Counted from the stretch's first letter, positions 47,358-56,784 are shown. The stretch is DNA of 64,000 nucleotides from Bog-756 sp963725275 (GCA_963725275.1 CAVRXS010000006.1:124001-188000); one strand, 5' to 3'. Notes: generated by a model not told the origin, from the letters alone. Numbers and translations: made by a program.

Positions 47358-48617
47358 TCACCCGCGGATGTCGGCGAGGGCGAGCTCCGCCCGGCGTCGC
47401 GCCGGCTCGAGGGAGACCAGTGAGAAGGTGCGGGTCTCCCCCTTGGACAACACCTGTCGCGCCTTCTGGGGGGGCGGATCGCCGAGCCCGCGCAGCGGCA
47501 CGTGGCAGAGCATCCCGCCGACGTCGACGTGGGCCCCGTGCGAGGTGAAGGCCGTGACCACTCCGTCGAAGGTGCTCCCGACGGGGTGCTCCGCGACGAA
47601 GTTGAGGAAGGTCAGCGGGTCGTTGAGCGCCTCGCCGTACTGGGTCGTCGCGGTCGATTCCCCCCTTGTGGTCGCTGCGCGGGCAGGTTCCCTGGTTGCG
47701 TTCGTCGTCTTCGCCACTTTTGCCGTCTTCGGCACCTTCGTGGCCTTGGTTGCCTTGGCGGCCTTTGCCGGTTTTGCGGCCTTGGCCGCCTTCGCGGCCT
47801 TGGTGGCGTCCGCCGCTTTGGCTGCTTTGGTCACCTTCGCCGCTTTGGCGGCCTTCGTAGCCTTCTTGACCGTTGAGACCTTCGCCGCTTTGGTCGACTC
47901 AGTGACCTTCGCAGCCTTGGCTGCCTTGGCTGCCTTGGCTGCCTTGGCTGCTTTCGCGGGTTTGGCCGCCTTGGTGGCCTTCGTCTCCTTGTTGGTCTTG
48001 GCCGACGCGTCGGGCGTCGGTCCCGTGCCGACCGCGGCCATCCTGGAAGAACGACGCCGTCGAGCCGGTACGGGCGGCTCGACGGTCCCGTCCGCGATGG
48101 CCTCGCCACCGTCGATAGCGTCGGGTAGCCGCGCATCCCGCTTCGACTTGGACGTCACCGAACGGCTCCTCGCGCCACGGACCGGGGTCCGGGGGGTGAA
48201 GACCCAGCCCACGCCCGGAACCGGCTTTCCGCCGATCAGGCGGCCGGACTCGAACAACCAGGGCCGCTCGGCGTGGAACTCCTGGAAGGAGTCGTTCGAG
48301 AGCACCAGCGCCCCCGACTTCTCGGCGATGCGCAGGATGAACCCGTCGCCGCGGCCCTCCGCACCGGCCGGAGGGGTGACCATCTCGCCGTGCTCCACGG
48401 CCTGTTCGAACGCGGCGACCTCGGAGGGGTCGATCCGGTGCCCGAACGAGGCATCGACCACCACGGTCACGTCCGCCGCGCCGAAACCGGGATACTCATC
48501 GAGGAACGCCCGGATGGCCTCGTCGAGTTGAGCGAGGCTGGGAAGGGTCCGACCCTCGGTTGCGATGTTGGACCCGTCGACCACGATCCGTCGACGAGCA
48601 GGGACTGCTTGGGCCAT
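47358..48617 (-). CDS. NYN (Zc3h12a-like) nuclease - Lys/Ala linker - S1 RNA-binding protein
   Basis: The 419-residue protein has three parts. Residues 10-140 look like a NYN/PIN-like RNase of the Zc3h12a type: VVDGSNIATEG (Asp14), VVVDASFGHRID (Asp55), GRGDGFILRIAEKSGALVLS (Asp91) and SNDSFQEF (Asp109). Residues 206-308 are a low-complexity KAAK repeat resembling histone H1 or the HU tail. Residues 345-415 fit an S1 domain (STFDGVVTAFTSHGAHVDVG, GETRTFSLVSLEPARRRAEL). I infer an RNA-cleaving enzyme that grips RNA through both the basic linker and S1. The actual substrate is unknown. Confidence 0.72.
   Translation of the reverse strand: MAQAVPARRRIVVDGSNIATEGRTLPSLAQLDEAIRAFLDEYPGFGAADVTVVVDASFGHRIDPSEVAAFEQAVEHGEMVTPPAGAEGRGDGFILRIAEKSGALVLSNDSFQEFHAERPWLFESGRLIGGKPVPGVGWVFTPRTPVRGARSRSVTSKSKRDARLPDAIDGGEAIADGTVEPPVPARRRRSSRMAAVGTGPTPDASAKTNKETKATKAAKPAKAAKAAKAAKAAKAAKVTESTKAAKVSTVKKATKAAKAAKVTKAAKAADATKAAKAAKAAKPAKAAKATKATKVPKTAKVAKTTNATREPARAATTRGESTATTQYGEALNDPLTFLNFVAEHPVGSTFDGVVTAFTSHGAHVDVGGMLCHVPLRGLGDPPPQKARQVLSKGETRTFSLVSLEPARRRAELALADIRG
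47694..48002 (-). repeat. Degenerate tandem repeats encoding the KAAK linker
   Basis: The plus strand is rich in repeated TTGGCCGCCTT/TTGGCTGCC units of 9 and 12 bases. They encode alternating Lys-Ala and Lys-Ala-Ala, interrupted by Thr/Val. Codon choice varies (GCC/GCG/GCA, AAG), so the repeats are kept by protein selection as well as slippage. Confidence 0.75.
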
Positions 48618-48747
48618 AAGTACGAACAGTCAAGCAGCTGCCCGACGATCTCCCGTTCATGGTCACTCGGACCAGCAGTCGCGCCTGACCAGGTCTTAGC
48701 CTTGATCCACCGAATTGTGACTTGATCCGGTAGCCGCGCGTCCGCGG

Positions 48748-48818
48748 AAAGTGCCTCCTGTGTTGGGAGAATGACGGTGTTCTAGGTCGTCATCTCGCCT
48801 ACCCCAAGGAGGCACTTT
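48748..48818 (+). promoter_or_regulatory. Inverted repeat that can mask the IS1380 transposase ribosome-binding site
   Basis: AAAGTGCCTCC at 48748-48758 is exactly complementary to GGAGGCACTTT at 48808-48818, 49 bases apart. The right arm contains the AAGGAGG Shine-Dalgarno just before the GTG at 48821. Transcripts entering from upstream would fold and hide the site, whereas transcripts starting inside would not. The left arm may also be near the element's left end. Confidence 0.55.
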
Positions 48819-48820
48819 CT

Positions 48821-49702
48821 GTGACGTCAGTCTCGCGCGGAATCGACCGGATCGAGGTGACCTTCGACGAGCCGAATCTGGTGGCCAACGCCGGGCTGGT
48901 CCTGGTGGCCACCTTGGTGGTGCGGCTCGGCCTTGAGCGCCTGATCAACGGCTCGGTCGACCTCTCGGGGCGTGTCGGTGGTGCCCTGCCCGGTCGCAAG
49001 GTCCTCACCCTGGTGCACGCCATGGTGGCCGGTGGCAGCCACATCGACCACGCCGACGTGCTCCGGGCTGGAGCCACCCAGGCTGTCCTTCCCCATCGGG
49101 TGATGGCACCGTCGACACTCGGCACCTTCCTTCGGGCCTTCACGTTCGGACATGTCCGCCAGCTCGACCGGGTGCTGGCGGAGACGCTGTCTCGGGCCTG
49201 GTCGCTCGGGGCAGGGCCCGGGGAGAACCGCATGGTGGTCGATCTCGACTCCACCATCTGCGAGGTGTGCGGCAGGGCCAAGCAGGGTGCCGGGTATGGC
49301 TACACGAAGCGGTTCGGGTATCACCCCCTGCTCGCCACCCGGGCCGCCACCGGTGAGGTGCTCCACGCTCGGATGCGCAGAGGAGCTGCGAACACCCAGC
49401 GAGGGACCAAGCGGTTCATCGAGGAGCTGGTGGCCAGGTTGCGCCGAGCCGGAGCCACTGGTGAACTGATCATGCGCTTCGACTCGGGCTTCTGGTCGAA
49501 CGCCACCATTGCCACGCTCGAGCACTTGGACGTCGGCTACACGATGGGTGTGCGCATGGTGAAGTCCGTGGTCAGCGCGGTCTCGGCGATCGACGAGGTG
49601 TCCTGGACCCCGATCGAGTACACCGCCGACGGCGAGGCCGAGGTCGCCGAGTGCATCTACAAGGGCCGCCGCCTTATCGTGCGCCGGACCCGATTGGTCG
49701 GA
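48821..49702 (+). pseudogene. IS1380-family transposase, truncated at the 3' end
   Basis: The N-terminal 294 codons match IS1380 transposases: NLVANAGLVLVATLVVRLGL, RVMAPSTLGTFLRAFTFGHV, the DDE residues in MVVDLDSTICEVCGRAKQGA and LIMRFDSGFWSNATI, then IVRRTRLVG. Family members are about 450 residues long. Here similarity stops at about 49702 and the frame runs on as noise to 49831 inside the M20 peptidase gene. The third catalytic acid and the right end are lost, so the copy is dead. Confidence 0.88.
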
Positions 49703-49721
49703 CGACAGGCAGGATGCCGGC

Positions 49722-51069
49722 GTGGACTCGGACACCAGTCGTGCCGAGGAGGCGACCGAGCTTCTCCAGTATCTGATCCGCAACCGGTGCGTCAACGACG
49801 GGACGGTCTCCTCGGGTCAGGAGCACCGTAGCGCGGAGCTCATCGAGGGCTACCTCGAGGGTTCGGGGGTCGACATGGAGACCTACGAGCCCGAACCGGG
49901 GCGGACCTCGCTGGTGGCCAGGATCCGCGGCACCGATCCGTCTGCACCGTCGCTCGCCCTGCTCGGGCACACCGACGTGGTGCCGGCCACCGCCGAGGAC
50001 TGGCGCCACGACCCCTTCGGCGGCGAGCTCATCGACGGCACGGTCTGGGGCAGGGGTGCGGTGGACATGCTCAACCTCACCGCCACCATGGCCACGGGCA
50101 TCCGACATCTCGGCCTCTCCGGCTTCCGCCCCCGCGGTGACCTCACCTACATCGCCGTTGCCGACGAGGAGGCGTTCGGCACCATCGGGACCAAGTGGCT
50201 GTGCACGCACGCCGCCGACGACGTGCGGACCGACTACGTGATCACCGAGTCGGGTGGCTTCCCGATGGGGGGTGCAGACGGCACCCCGCGGCTCCCGGTC
50301 ATCGTCGGGGAGAAGGGCTCCTACCGCTGCATGCTGACGGTGAGGGGTACCCCGGGGCATGGGTCACAACCGCTGCGGACCGACAACGCGCTCGGTGAAG
50401 GCGGCCCAGCTCGTGCAGCGGATCGACGAGTACCGGCCTCGGCCCGAGCTGCACGAGGCCTGGACGCGTTTCATCGACGGGATCGGCTTCCCGCCCGAGC
50501 TCTCGGGGCCCCTTCTGGACCCCGACCGGATCGACGCCTTCTGCGACGAGCTCCCGTTGCTCGGCCTGGCGCGCCAGGCACACGCTGCGACCCACACCAC
50601 GCTCGCGCCCACAGTCATGCGGGCAGGAAGCGCCATCAACGTGATCCCCGACCGGGTCGAGCTCGAAGTGGACGTCCGGACCCTCCCCGGGTGGGATGCC
50701 GCCGACGTGCGGGCGATGCTCGAGGAGGCCGCCGGGGACCTCGCCGACACTGTCGACATCCGCATCGGGTCCGGGGAGGCTGCCACGACCTCACCGATCG
50801 ACACCCCGCTCTGGGACGCGCTCGAGCGGGTCAGCCGGGTCTTCTACCCGGGGGCCCGCACGGTGCCGTTCCTGACCGTGGGAGCCACCGACGCCCGCTT
50901 CACCCGGACCCTCGGGTCGGTCTCCTACGGATTCGGCCTCCACAGCAGAGCCATCAGCTTCGAGGACTACGGGGTCATGTTCCACGGGGTCGACGAGCGC
51001 GTCGACGTGGAGTCGCTCCGGCTGTCGACCGAGATGTGGATGGCGCTGGCCCGAGACTTCCTCGGGTGA
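49722..51069 (+). CDS. M20 family metallopeptidase, one frame break near 50394
   Basis: GTG at 49722 begins about 20 bases after the truncated transposase. The M20 features are ALLGHTDVVPATAEDWRHDP (first His and Asp), TVWGRGAVDMLNLTA (bridging Asp), YIAVADEEAFGTIGTKWL (Glu pair), the dimerisation domain with GTPGHGSQPLRTDNA, and VTVGATDARFTRT-type FLTVGATDARF. One extra base at about 50394 breaks the frame; correction gives 448 residues. It is likely a dipeptidase or deacylase. The start lies within sequence continuous with the transposon junction, so the N-terminus could be displaced. Confidence 0.87.
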
Positions 51070-51129
51070 GCGGAAGCCGCGAGCGCGCCACCCGTCCGGG
51101 CAGAGGGGCACACCCGCCCGCCGCCGGGG

Positions 51130-54100
51130 TCAGCCGATGGCGCGGACCATCAGGTCCTCCTGCTCGAGCCGGTGGAGCGCAGTGCTCCCCGTGGCAGGAC
51201 TCGCCGACTCGGCCCTGCTGACGTGACGGAGCGCGTGCGTGTCCCGTAACAGCCGGTGGAGGCGACTGTGGACGAAGTTCCAGGCGCCCATGTTCTCGGG
51301 CTCCTCCTGGAGCCACACGACCTCCTCGGCCCCCGCGTAGCGGTCGAGCACCGCTTGGAGCGCGGCACCCGGCCACGGGTAGAGCTGCTCGATCCGCACC
51401 ACGGCCACCTGGGCGCCCACGTCGCCCAACGAGTCCCTCCGGGCCAGAGCGTCATAGGCCACCTTGCCGGCGCAGAGCACCACCCGCCGTACCCCCGACG
51501 GGTCGACCCCGTCGATGCCTGCCCGCGGATCGTCGAGCACTTCGGCGAAGGTCCCCGTGACGAACGCACCGATCGGCGAGCGGGCCGCCTTGGAACGCAA
51601 CAGCGACTTGGGGGTGAAGACGATGAGTGGCTTGCGGTCGGGAACCCGGACCTGGGCGCGCAGGAGGTGGAAGTACTGGGCCGCAGTCGTCGGCTCGGCG
51701 ATCCGCATGTTGCCCCGTGCGGAAAGGGTGAGGAAGCGTTCGATGCGGGCGGACGAGTGCTCGGGCCCCTGGCCCTCGTATCCGTGGGGCAGGAGCAGGA
51801 CCAGCCCGGATGCCTGGCCCCATTTGTCCTCGGCGGCCACCAGGAAGTTGTCGACGATGATTTCGGCGCCGTTCCAGAAGTCGCCGAACTGTGCCTCCCA
51901 GGCAACCAGGTCATCGGTCGCCTCGACCGAGTAGCCGTACTCGAAGCCCACGCATGCGTACTCCGAGAGGAGCGAGTCGAGGATGGTGAACCGGCCACCG
52001 CCGAGGCCGGCGAGAGGCACGTGCTCGACGCCGGTCTCGTAGTCGACCAGGACCGCGTGGCGCTGCGAGAACGTCCCCCGGCGGGTGTCCTGACCGGTCA
52101 CCCGGACGTTCACCGCCTCGAGCAGCAGGGTGCCGAAGGCCAGGGACTCGGCGAGGGCCCAGTCGATCTCGCCGTCGGCCACCACCTTGTCCCGCTGCTC
52201 GAACTGTCGGGCCAGCTTGGGGTGGAGGACGAATCCCTCTGGCACGCTGCGCGCCTCTGTCGCCAACCGGCTCAGCACCGACGCGTCGACCCCGGTGGCG
52301 ACCGACGGGACCGTGAGGTCGGGGACGACGTACTCGGGGAGGCTCGGGGTCGCCGGCGGTGCCGACTCGGCCTCGGCGCGGGTCTCGTCGAGTGCGGCCT
52401 GGAGCCGGGCCGAGAAGTCGTCGAGCGCCTGCTCGGCCTCCTCCAGGGAGATGTCCCCGCGGCGGACCAGCGATTCGGTGAAGAGCTTGCGCACCGACCG
52501 TTTGGCCTCGATCAGCTTGTACATGAGGGGCTGGGTGTAACTCGGGTCGTCCCCCTCGTTGTGGCCGTGGCGCCGGTAGCAGACCATGTCGATGACCACG
52601 TCCTTGTGGAAGGCCTGCCGGAAGCCGAACGCGAGGCGGGCGGCACGCGCACAAGCCTCGGGGTCGTCGCCGTTGACGTGGAAGATCGGGGCCTGGACCA
52701 TCTTCGCCACGTCGGTCGGGTAGACCGAGGTGCGAGCCGCCTCAGGCGCGGTGGTGAACCCGAGCTGGTTGTTGATCACGATGTGCACGGTGCCGCCGGT
52801 GCGGTAGCCGGCGAGCCCTGAGAGATTGAGCGTCTCGGCCACGACGCCCTGTCCGGCGAACGCCGCGTCCCCGTGGAGCAGGATCGGCAGCACCGGGAAG
52901 GCCTCTCCAGGCCCGTCGACCAACAGGCGACCGCTCCCGCGCTCGCCGCCGAGGCCGTCCTGCTTGGCCCGGGCCATGCCGACCACGACCGGGTCGACCG
53001 CTTCGAGATGGGACGGGTTGGATGCCATGGTCACCGGGATCGACCCGCCCGAGCGGGCGATGAACGTGCCGACGGCCCCCTTGTGGTACTTCACGTCTCC
53101 CGACCCCTGCACCGATTCGGGGTCCAGATTGCCTTCGAACTCCTCGAAGATCTCGCCGTAGGACTTGCCCACGATGTTGGCGAGGACGTTGAGCCGACCC
53201 CGGTGGGCCATGCCCATGACCGATTCGTGGAGCCCTTCGCGGACGGCCGCCTCGAGGATCGCGTCGAGGATGACGATGGTCGACTCGGCGCCTTCGAGGC
53301 CGAATCGCTTCTGACCGACGTAGCGGGTATGGAGGAATCGCTCGAACACCTCGGCCGCATTGAGGCGGTCCAGGATGTGCCGCTGCTCCTCGGGAGTGAC
53401 CAGGGAGGGCACGCCTTCGACATGCTGCTGGATCCAGCGCTTCTGCTCGATGTCCTGGATGTGCATGTACTCGATACCGAGGGTCCGGCAGTAGGCGTCG
53501 CGCAACAGATGGAGGATCTCGTCCAGGGTGGCCGTGTCCTTGCCGGCGAGGCCGTCGGCCACGAAGGATCGGGGCAGGTCCCAGATGGTCAGTCCGTAGT
53601 GGAGCGGGTCGAGCTCGGGATGGAGCTCCGGCGGCACGGCGTCCAGCGGGTCGAGGTGGGCGATGAGATGCCCGCGGACCCGGTACATGTTGATGAGGGT
53701 CTCGACGTGGGTCTGCTTGACCAGACGTGCGTGCCCGCCGTCCGTGCCGTCGGCCGACGAATTGTCGTCGCGTTGCCACCGGACCGGTTCGTAGGGGATC
53801 TCGAGGGAGGCGAAGACCTCGTCGTAGAAGCCGTGACCGCCGGTGAGGCACTCGGAGACGTATGCCAGGAACAGACCCGATTCGGCGCCCTGGATGATCC
53901 GGTGGTCGTAGGTCGAGGTCACGGTCACCGTCTTGCCCACGCCGAGATCGGCCAGCATGCGCGGGTCGGTCGCCTCGAATCCCGGAGGCACCCCGAGCGC
54001 GCCGACACCCACGATCAGCCCCTGGCCGGGCATGAGCCGGGGCACCGACTGCACCGTGCCGAGGGTGCCGGGATTGGTCAGGGTCACCGTCGTACCGGCG

Positions 54101-54840
54101 AAGTCGTCCGGGGAGATCCGGTTGGTCTGGATCTTGCGGACCAGCTCCTCGTAGGCCGCCACGAATCCGCGGAAGTCCCGGAGATCGGCGTCTGTGATGC
54201 ACGGCACGAGCAGCGTGCGGCCACCGCCGGACTTTTCGACGTCGACGGCCAGCCCGAGGCCCACGTGCTCGTGCCGGATCACCCCGGGGGTCCCCTTGCC
54301 GTCGGCATCGGCCACGAAGGTGGCGTTCATGGCCGGTACCGCGCCGAGTCCCTTGACCACGGCGTACCCGATCAGATGGGTGAAGCTGACCTTGCCCCCT
54401 GTCGTCCTCGCGAGATGGTTGTTGACGACGGTTCGGTTGACCTCGAGCAGCTTGGCCGGCACGACCCGCACGCTCGTGGCGGTCGGCATCCCGAGCGAGG
54501 ACTCCATGTTGGCCACGACGCGACCCGCGGCCCCGCGCAGCGGAGTCGCCCCGGGAACCGCTCCGGGGGTGTCGCCCACCGCCGGCGCGGAGACGGCGGC
54601 AGGTGCGGGTGTGCCGTCGGGCGACGGGGAAGGCGGGCCGGTCGGCGGCGATCCGACTCCCCCGGCCGGGCGGTAGTCGACCAGGAACTCGCGCCAGGAA
54701 GGGGACACCGACAACGGATCGTCCCGGAACCGCTCGTACATGTCCTCGACGAGCCAGGCATTCGGACCGAACGCTCCGGCCCCGGCGATGTGCCCGTCCT
54801 CCGACTGCCCCGTTGCGTCTCCGTCAGCCGTGCGCGTCAT
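51130..54840 (-). CDS. kgd: Multifunctional 2-oxoglutarate dehydrogenase/decarboxylase (KGD type)
   Basis: ATG at 54840 gives 1236 residues. The N-terminal 45 residues match the SucA start (FGPNAWLVEDMYERFRDDP), followed by a Pro/Ala linker. An E2-like acyltransferase domain lacking a lipoyl domain comes next (NESRTVVNNHL-like LEVNRTVVNNHLARTTG, VTSTYDHRIIQGAESGLFL). The E1 part has MGMAHRGRLNVLANIVGKSY, HGDAAFAGQGVV, VIDMVCYRRHGHNEGDDPSY and HGYEGQGPEHSSARIERFL. This E2-E1 fusion is an actinobacterial signature that runs the TCA step with separate E2p/E3. It diverges from queC. Confidence 0.96.
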   Translation of the reverse strand: MTRTADGDATGQSEDGHIAGAGAFGPNAWLVEDMYERFRDDPLSVSPSWREFLVDYRPAGGVGSPPTGPPSPSPDGTPAPAAVSAPAVGDTPGAVPGATPLRGAAGRVVANMESSLGMPTATSVRVVPAKLLEVNRTVVNNHLARTTGGKVSFTHLIGYAVVKGLGAVPAMNATFVADADGKGTPGVIRHEHVGLGLAVDVEKSGGGRTLLVPCITDADLRDFRGFVAAYEELVRKIQTNRISPDDFAGTTVTLTNPGTLGTVQSVPRLMPGQGLIVGVGALGVPPGFEATDPRMLADLGVGKTVTVTSTYDHRIIQGAESGLFLAYVSECLTGGHGFYDEVFASLEIPYEPVRWQRDDNSSADGTDGGHARLVKQTHVETLINMYRVRGHLIAHLDPLDAVPPELHPELDPLHYGLTIWDLPRSFVADGLAGKDTATLDEILHLLRDAYCRTLGIEYMHIQDIEQKRWIQQHVEGVPSLVTPEEQRHILDRLNAAEVFERFLHTRYVGQKRFGLEGAESTIVILDAILEAAVREGLHESVMGMAHRGRLNVLANIVGKSYGEIFEEFEGNLDPESVQGSGDVKYHKGAVGTFIARSGGSIPVTMASNPSHLEAVDPVVVGMARAKQDGLGGERGSGRLLVDGPGEAFPVLPILLHGDAAFAGQGVVAETLNLSGLAGYRTGGTVHIVINNQLGFTTAPEAARTSVYPTDVAKMVQAPIFHVNGDDPEACARAARLAFGFRQAFHKDVVIDMVCYRRHGHNEGDDPSYTQPLMYKLIEAKRSVRKLFTESLVRRGDISLEEAEQALDDFSARLQAALDETRAEAESAPPATPSLPEYVVPDLTVPSVATGVDASVLSRLATEARSVPEGFVLHPKLARQFEQRDKVVADGEIDWALAESLAFGTLLLEAVNVRVTGQDTRRGTFSQRHAVLVDYETGVEHVPLAGLGGGRFTILDSLLSEYACVGFEYGYSVEATDDLVAWEAQFGDFWNGAEIIVDNFLVAAEDKWGQASGLVLLLPHGYEGQGPEHSSARIERFLTLSARGNMRIAEPTTAAQYFHLLRAQVRVPDRKPLIVFTPKSLLRSKAARSPIGAFVTGTFAEVLDDPRAGIDGVDPSGVRRVVLCAGKVAYDALARRDSLGDVGAQVAVVRIEQLYPWPGAALQAVLDRYAGAEEVVWLQEEPENMGAWNFVHSRLHRLLRDTHALRHVSRAESASPATGSTALHRLEQEDLMVRAIG

Positions 54841-54910
54841 CGCCCACAGCCTACCGGGAGGCCCCCGAGCGGATCTCGGGTCGGGAACACGGCGCGGTAG
54901 CGTCATTCGC

Positions 54911-55573
54911 ATGCGTGGGCAGGTAGTGCTTCTCTCCGGGGGGCTCGACTCGACGGTGTGCATGGCACTGGCAGCCGCCGAGGCGAGCGACCCGCCACTC
55001 GCCCTCTCCTTCGACTACGGACAGCGCCACCGGAACGAACTGGACCATGCCGCCGGAGTCGCCGGCCACTACCGGTCCGAGCACCTGGTGGTCCGGTTGG
55101 ACACCTCGGCCTGGGGTGGGTCCTCACTCACGGACCCCGACATGGCGGTACCACACGGCGGAACCGACGAGGGCATCCCGACCACCTACGTGCCCGCGCG
55201 CAACACCATCTTCCTGGCGGTGGCCCTCGGGGTGGCCGAGGCCCGCGACAGCGATGCCGTCTGGCTCGGGGTCAACGCCATCGACTACTCGGGGTACCCC
55301 GACTGCCGGCCCGAGTTCATCCAGGCCTTCCGCCAGGTTGCCGCCACCGGACAGCGGCGCGGAGTGGAAGGCGACCCGGTCATCCTCCGGGCCCCGCTCA
55401 TCGAGTGCACCAAGGGCGAGATCGTCCGACTGGGCCTCGAGCACGGCGCGCCCCTGTACCTCACCTGGTCGTGCTACCTCGGCGGGGAGCATCCCTGTGG
55501 AACGTGCGATGCCTGCCTGCTCCGGGCCCGCGGCTTCGACGAGGCGGGGTTCGCCGACCCGGCCCCGGGATGA
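54911..55573 (+). CDS. queC: 7-cyano-7-deazaguanine synthase QueC
   Basis: ATG at 54911 gives 220 residues: VVLLSGGLDSTVCMALAAAE (PP-loop), LSFDYGQRHRNELDHA, TYVPARNTIFLAVALGVAEA, GVNAIDYSGYPDCRPEFI, PLIECTKGEIVRLG and the zinc-binding SCYLGGEHPCGTCDACLLRARG. It converts CDG to preQ0. Its stop overlaps the queE ATG. Confidence 0.96.
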   Translation: MRGQVVLLSGGLDSTVCMALAAAEASDPPLALSFDYGQRHRNELDHAAGVAGHYRSEHLVVRLDTSAWGGSSLTDPDMAVPHGGTDEGIPTTYVPARNTIFLAVALGVAEARDSDAVWLGVNAIDYSGYPDCRPEFIQAFRQVAATGQRRGVEGDPVILRAPLIECTKGEIVRLGLEHGAPLYLTWSCYLGGEHPCGTCDACLLRARGFDEAGFADPAPG

Positions 55574-56391
55574 CCGTGACCGCTCCGTCCGCCGAGCTCG
55601 CCGGACCGGCACACCCGACCATCCTCGCCACCGAGGTCTTCTCGGCCATCCAGGGCGAGGCCGCGCTGGTCGGCGAACGCCAGGTGTTCGTGCGCCTCAC
55701 GGGGTGCAACATCCGCTGTACCTACTGCGATCAGCCCGAGGCACTCGATCGGCGCCCGGGGCCGTGCCGGGTCGAACGGCGCGCCGGCCGCCGCGATTGG
55801 CGAACGGTCGAGAGCCCTCTGGTGGTCGACGAACTGGTCGACGCCGTGGCGGTGCTCTGGGAGCAGGTACTCCACCACTCGATCAGCCTCACGGGGGGCG
55901 AGCCGCTGTTGCAGGCCCACAAGGTCCGCACGCTCCTCGGGGAGTTGGCCGGTCGCGGGTGGCCGGTGATGCTCGAGACCAACGGGATGCTGGTCCCCGT
56001 GCTCCGGCGGGTCCTGCCCTTCCTGGCCTATGTGAGCATGGACATCAAGCTCGGGAGCGTCGACGGCCAGGGCGTCCGTCCCGATCTGCAGGCCGCCTTC
56101 CTGCGCGAGGCGCTGGCCGCGGGAGCGGTCACGTGGGCGAAGGTGGTTCTCGGTCCGGCGACCGACCTCGACGAGTTCGACCGGGCCCTTGCGATGGTGG
56201 CCGACGCGTCCCGATCGGCAGGGGTCGCGGGACGAGGCGTCGAGGTCTTCCTCCAACCGCTCACCCCGTTCGGGGCGGCGACACACGCGCCGACACCGGA
56301 GCAGGTCCTCGAGCTACAGGCCAGGGCGCTGCGCATCCATCCGAACGTCCGGGTGGTGCCTCAGACCCACAAGGCCATCGGGCAGCTCTAG
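55570..56391 (+). CDS. queE: 7-carboxy-7-deazaguanine synthase QueE (radical SAM)
   Basis: The 273-residue protein has EVFSAIQGEAALVGERQVFV and the radical SAM cluster motif LTGCNIRCTYCDQPEA (C-x3-C-x2-C). SLTGGEPLLQAHKVRTLLGE, MLETNGMLVPVLRRV, SMDIKLGS and VFLQPLTPFG follow. It makes CDG from carboxy-tetrahydropterin. It is coupled to queC by ATGA. QueD, FolE and QueF are not in the window, so only the middle of the preQ0 pathway is encoded here. Confidence 0.94.
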   Translation: MTVTAPSAELAGPAHPTILATEVFSAIQGEAALVGERQVFVRLTGCNIRCTYCDQPEALDRRPGPCRVERRAGRRDWRTVESPLVVDELVDAVAVLWEQVLHHSISLTGGEPLLQAHKVRTLLGELAGRGWPVMLETNGMLVPVLRRVLPFLAYVSMDIKLGSVDGQGVRPDLQAAFLREALAAGAVTWAKVVLGPATDLDEFDRALAMVADASRSAGVAGRGVEVFLQPLTPFGAATHAPTPEQVLELQARALRIHPNVRVVPQTHKAIGQL

Positions 56392-56421
56392 ACAGGTCGG
56401 ACCGCGCCTCGACGGGTGGTC

Positions 56422-56465
56422 GTCGGGTGCGGCGACCCGGGAAATCCCGGGCCGCCGCACCCGAC
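56422..56465. terminator. Strong bidirectional hairpin between queE and hupB
   Basis: A perfect 13-bp stem (GTCGGGTGCGGCG at 56422-56434, complement at 56453-56465) encloses a second stem CCCGGGA-a-TCCCGGG. It lies between two convergent genes, which supports terminator function in both directions. No long T tract is seen. Confidence 0.7.
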
Positions 56466-56469
56466 AGGA

Positions 56470-56784
56470 CTACCGGGCCTTGGCGAGCTTCGGCGCCGGG
56501 GCCTGTCCGTTCACGACCTTCTTGAACGACGCTCCGGCCGAGACCTTGGGGCTCTTCGAAGCCTTGATCTTGATGATCTCTCCCGTCTGGGGGTTGCGAC
56601 CGCTCCGGGCGGCCCGCTGCGCGCGGTCGAATGTCAGGAAGCCGGTGATGACGACCTTGTCGCCCTTCGCCACGTTGGCCGTGACGACGTCCTCGATGCC
56701 ACCGAGCACGATGGCGACGTCCTTGGCGGTCACCCCGGTATGTGCGGCAACGGCGGTGATGAGATCGGTCTTGGTAAGGGGCAC
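56470..56784 (-). CDS. hupB: HU-family DNA-binding protein
   Basis: GTG at 56784 after CCAAGGAGAGACT gives 104 residues: LTKTDLITAVAAHTGVTAKD, VVTANVAKGDKVVITGFLTF, and the DNA-binding arm RAARSGRNPQTGEIIKIKAS. It ends with KAPAPKLAKAR-like GQAPAPKLAKAR, a short basic tail rather than the long Lys/Ala tail of mycobacterial HupB. It compacts and bends DNA. Confidence 0.95.
   Translation of the reverse strand: MPLTKTDLITAVAAHTGVTAKDVAIVLGGIEDVVTANVAKGDKVVITGFLTFDRAQRAARSGRNPQTGEIIKIKASKSPKVSAGASFKKVVNGQAPAPKLAKAR

Noticed and set aside
47694..48002. CRISPR-like short repeats
   Set aside because: Repeats are 9-12 bases, contiguous without spacers, and in frame within a gene; they encode a Lys/Ala linker.
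52873..54900. 675-codon plus-strand open frame across kgd
   Set aside because: It is antisense to kgd and lacks motifs; a common artefact of very GC-rich codon use.
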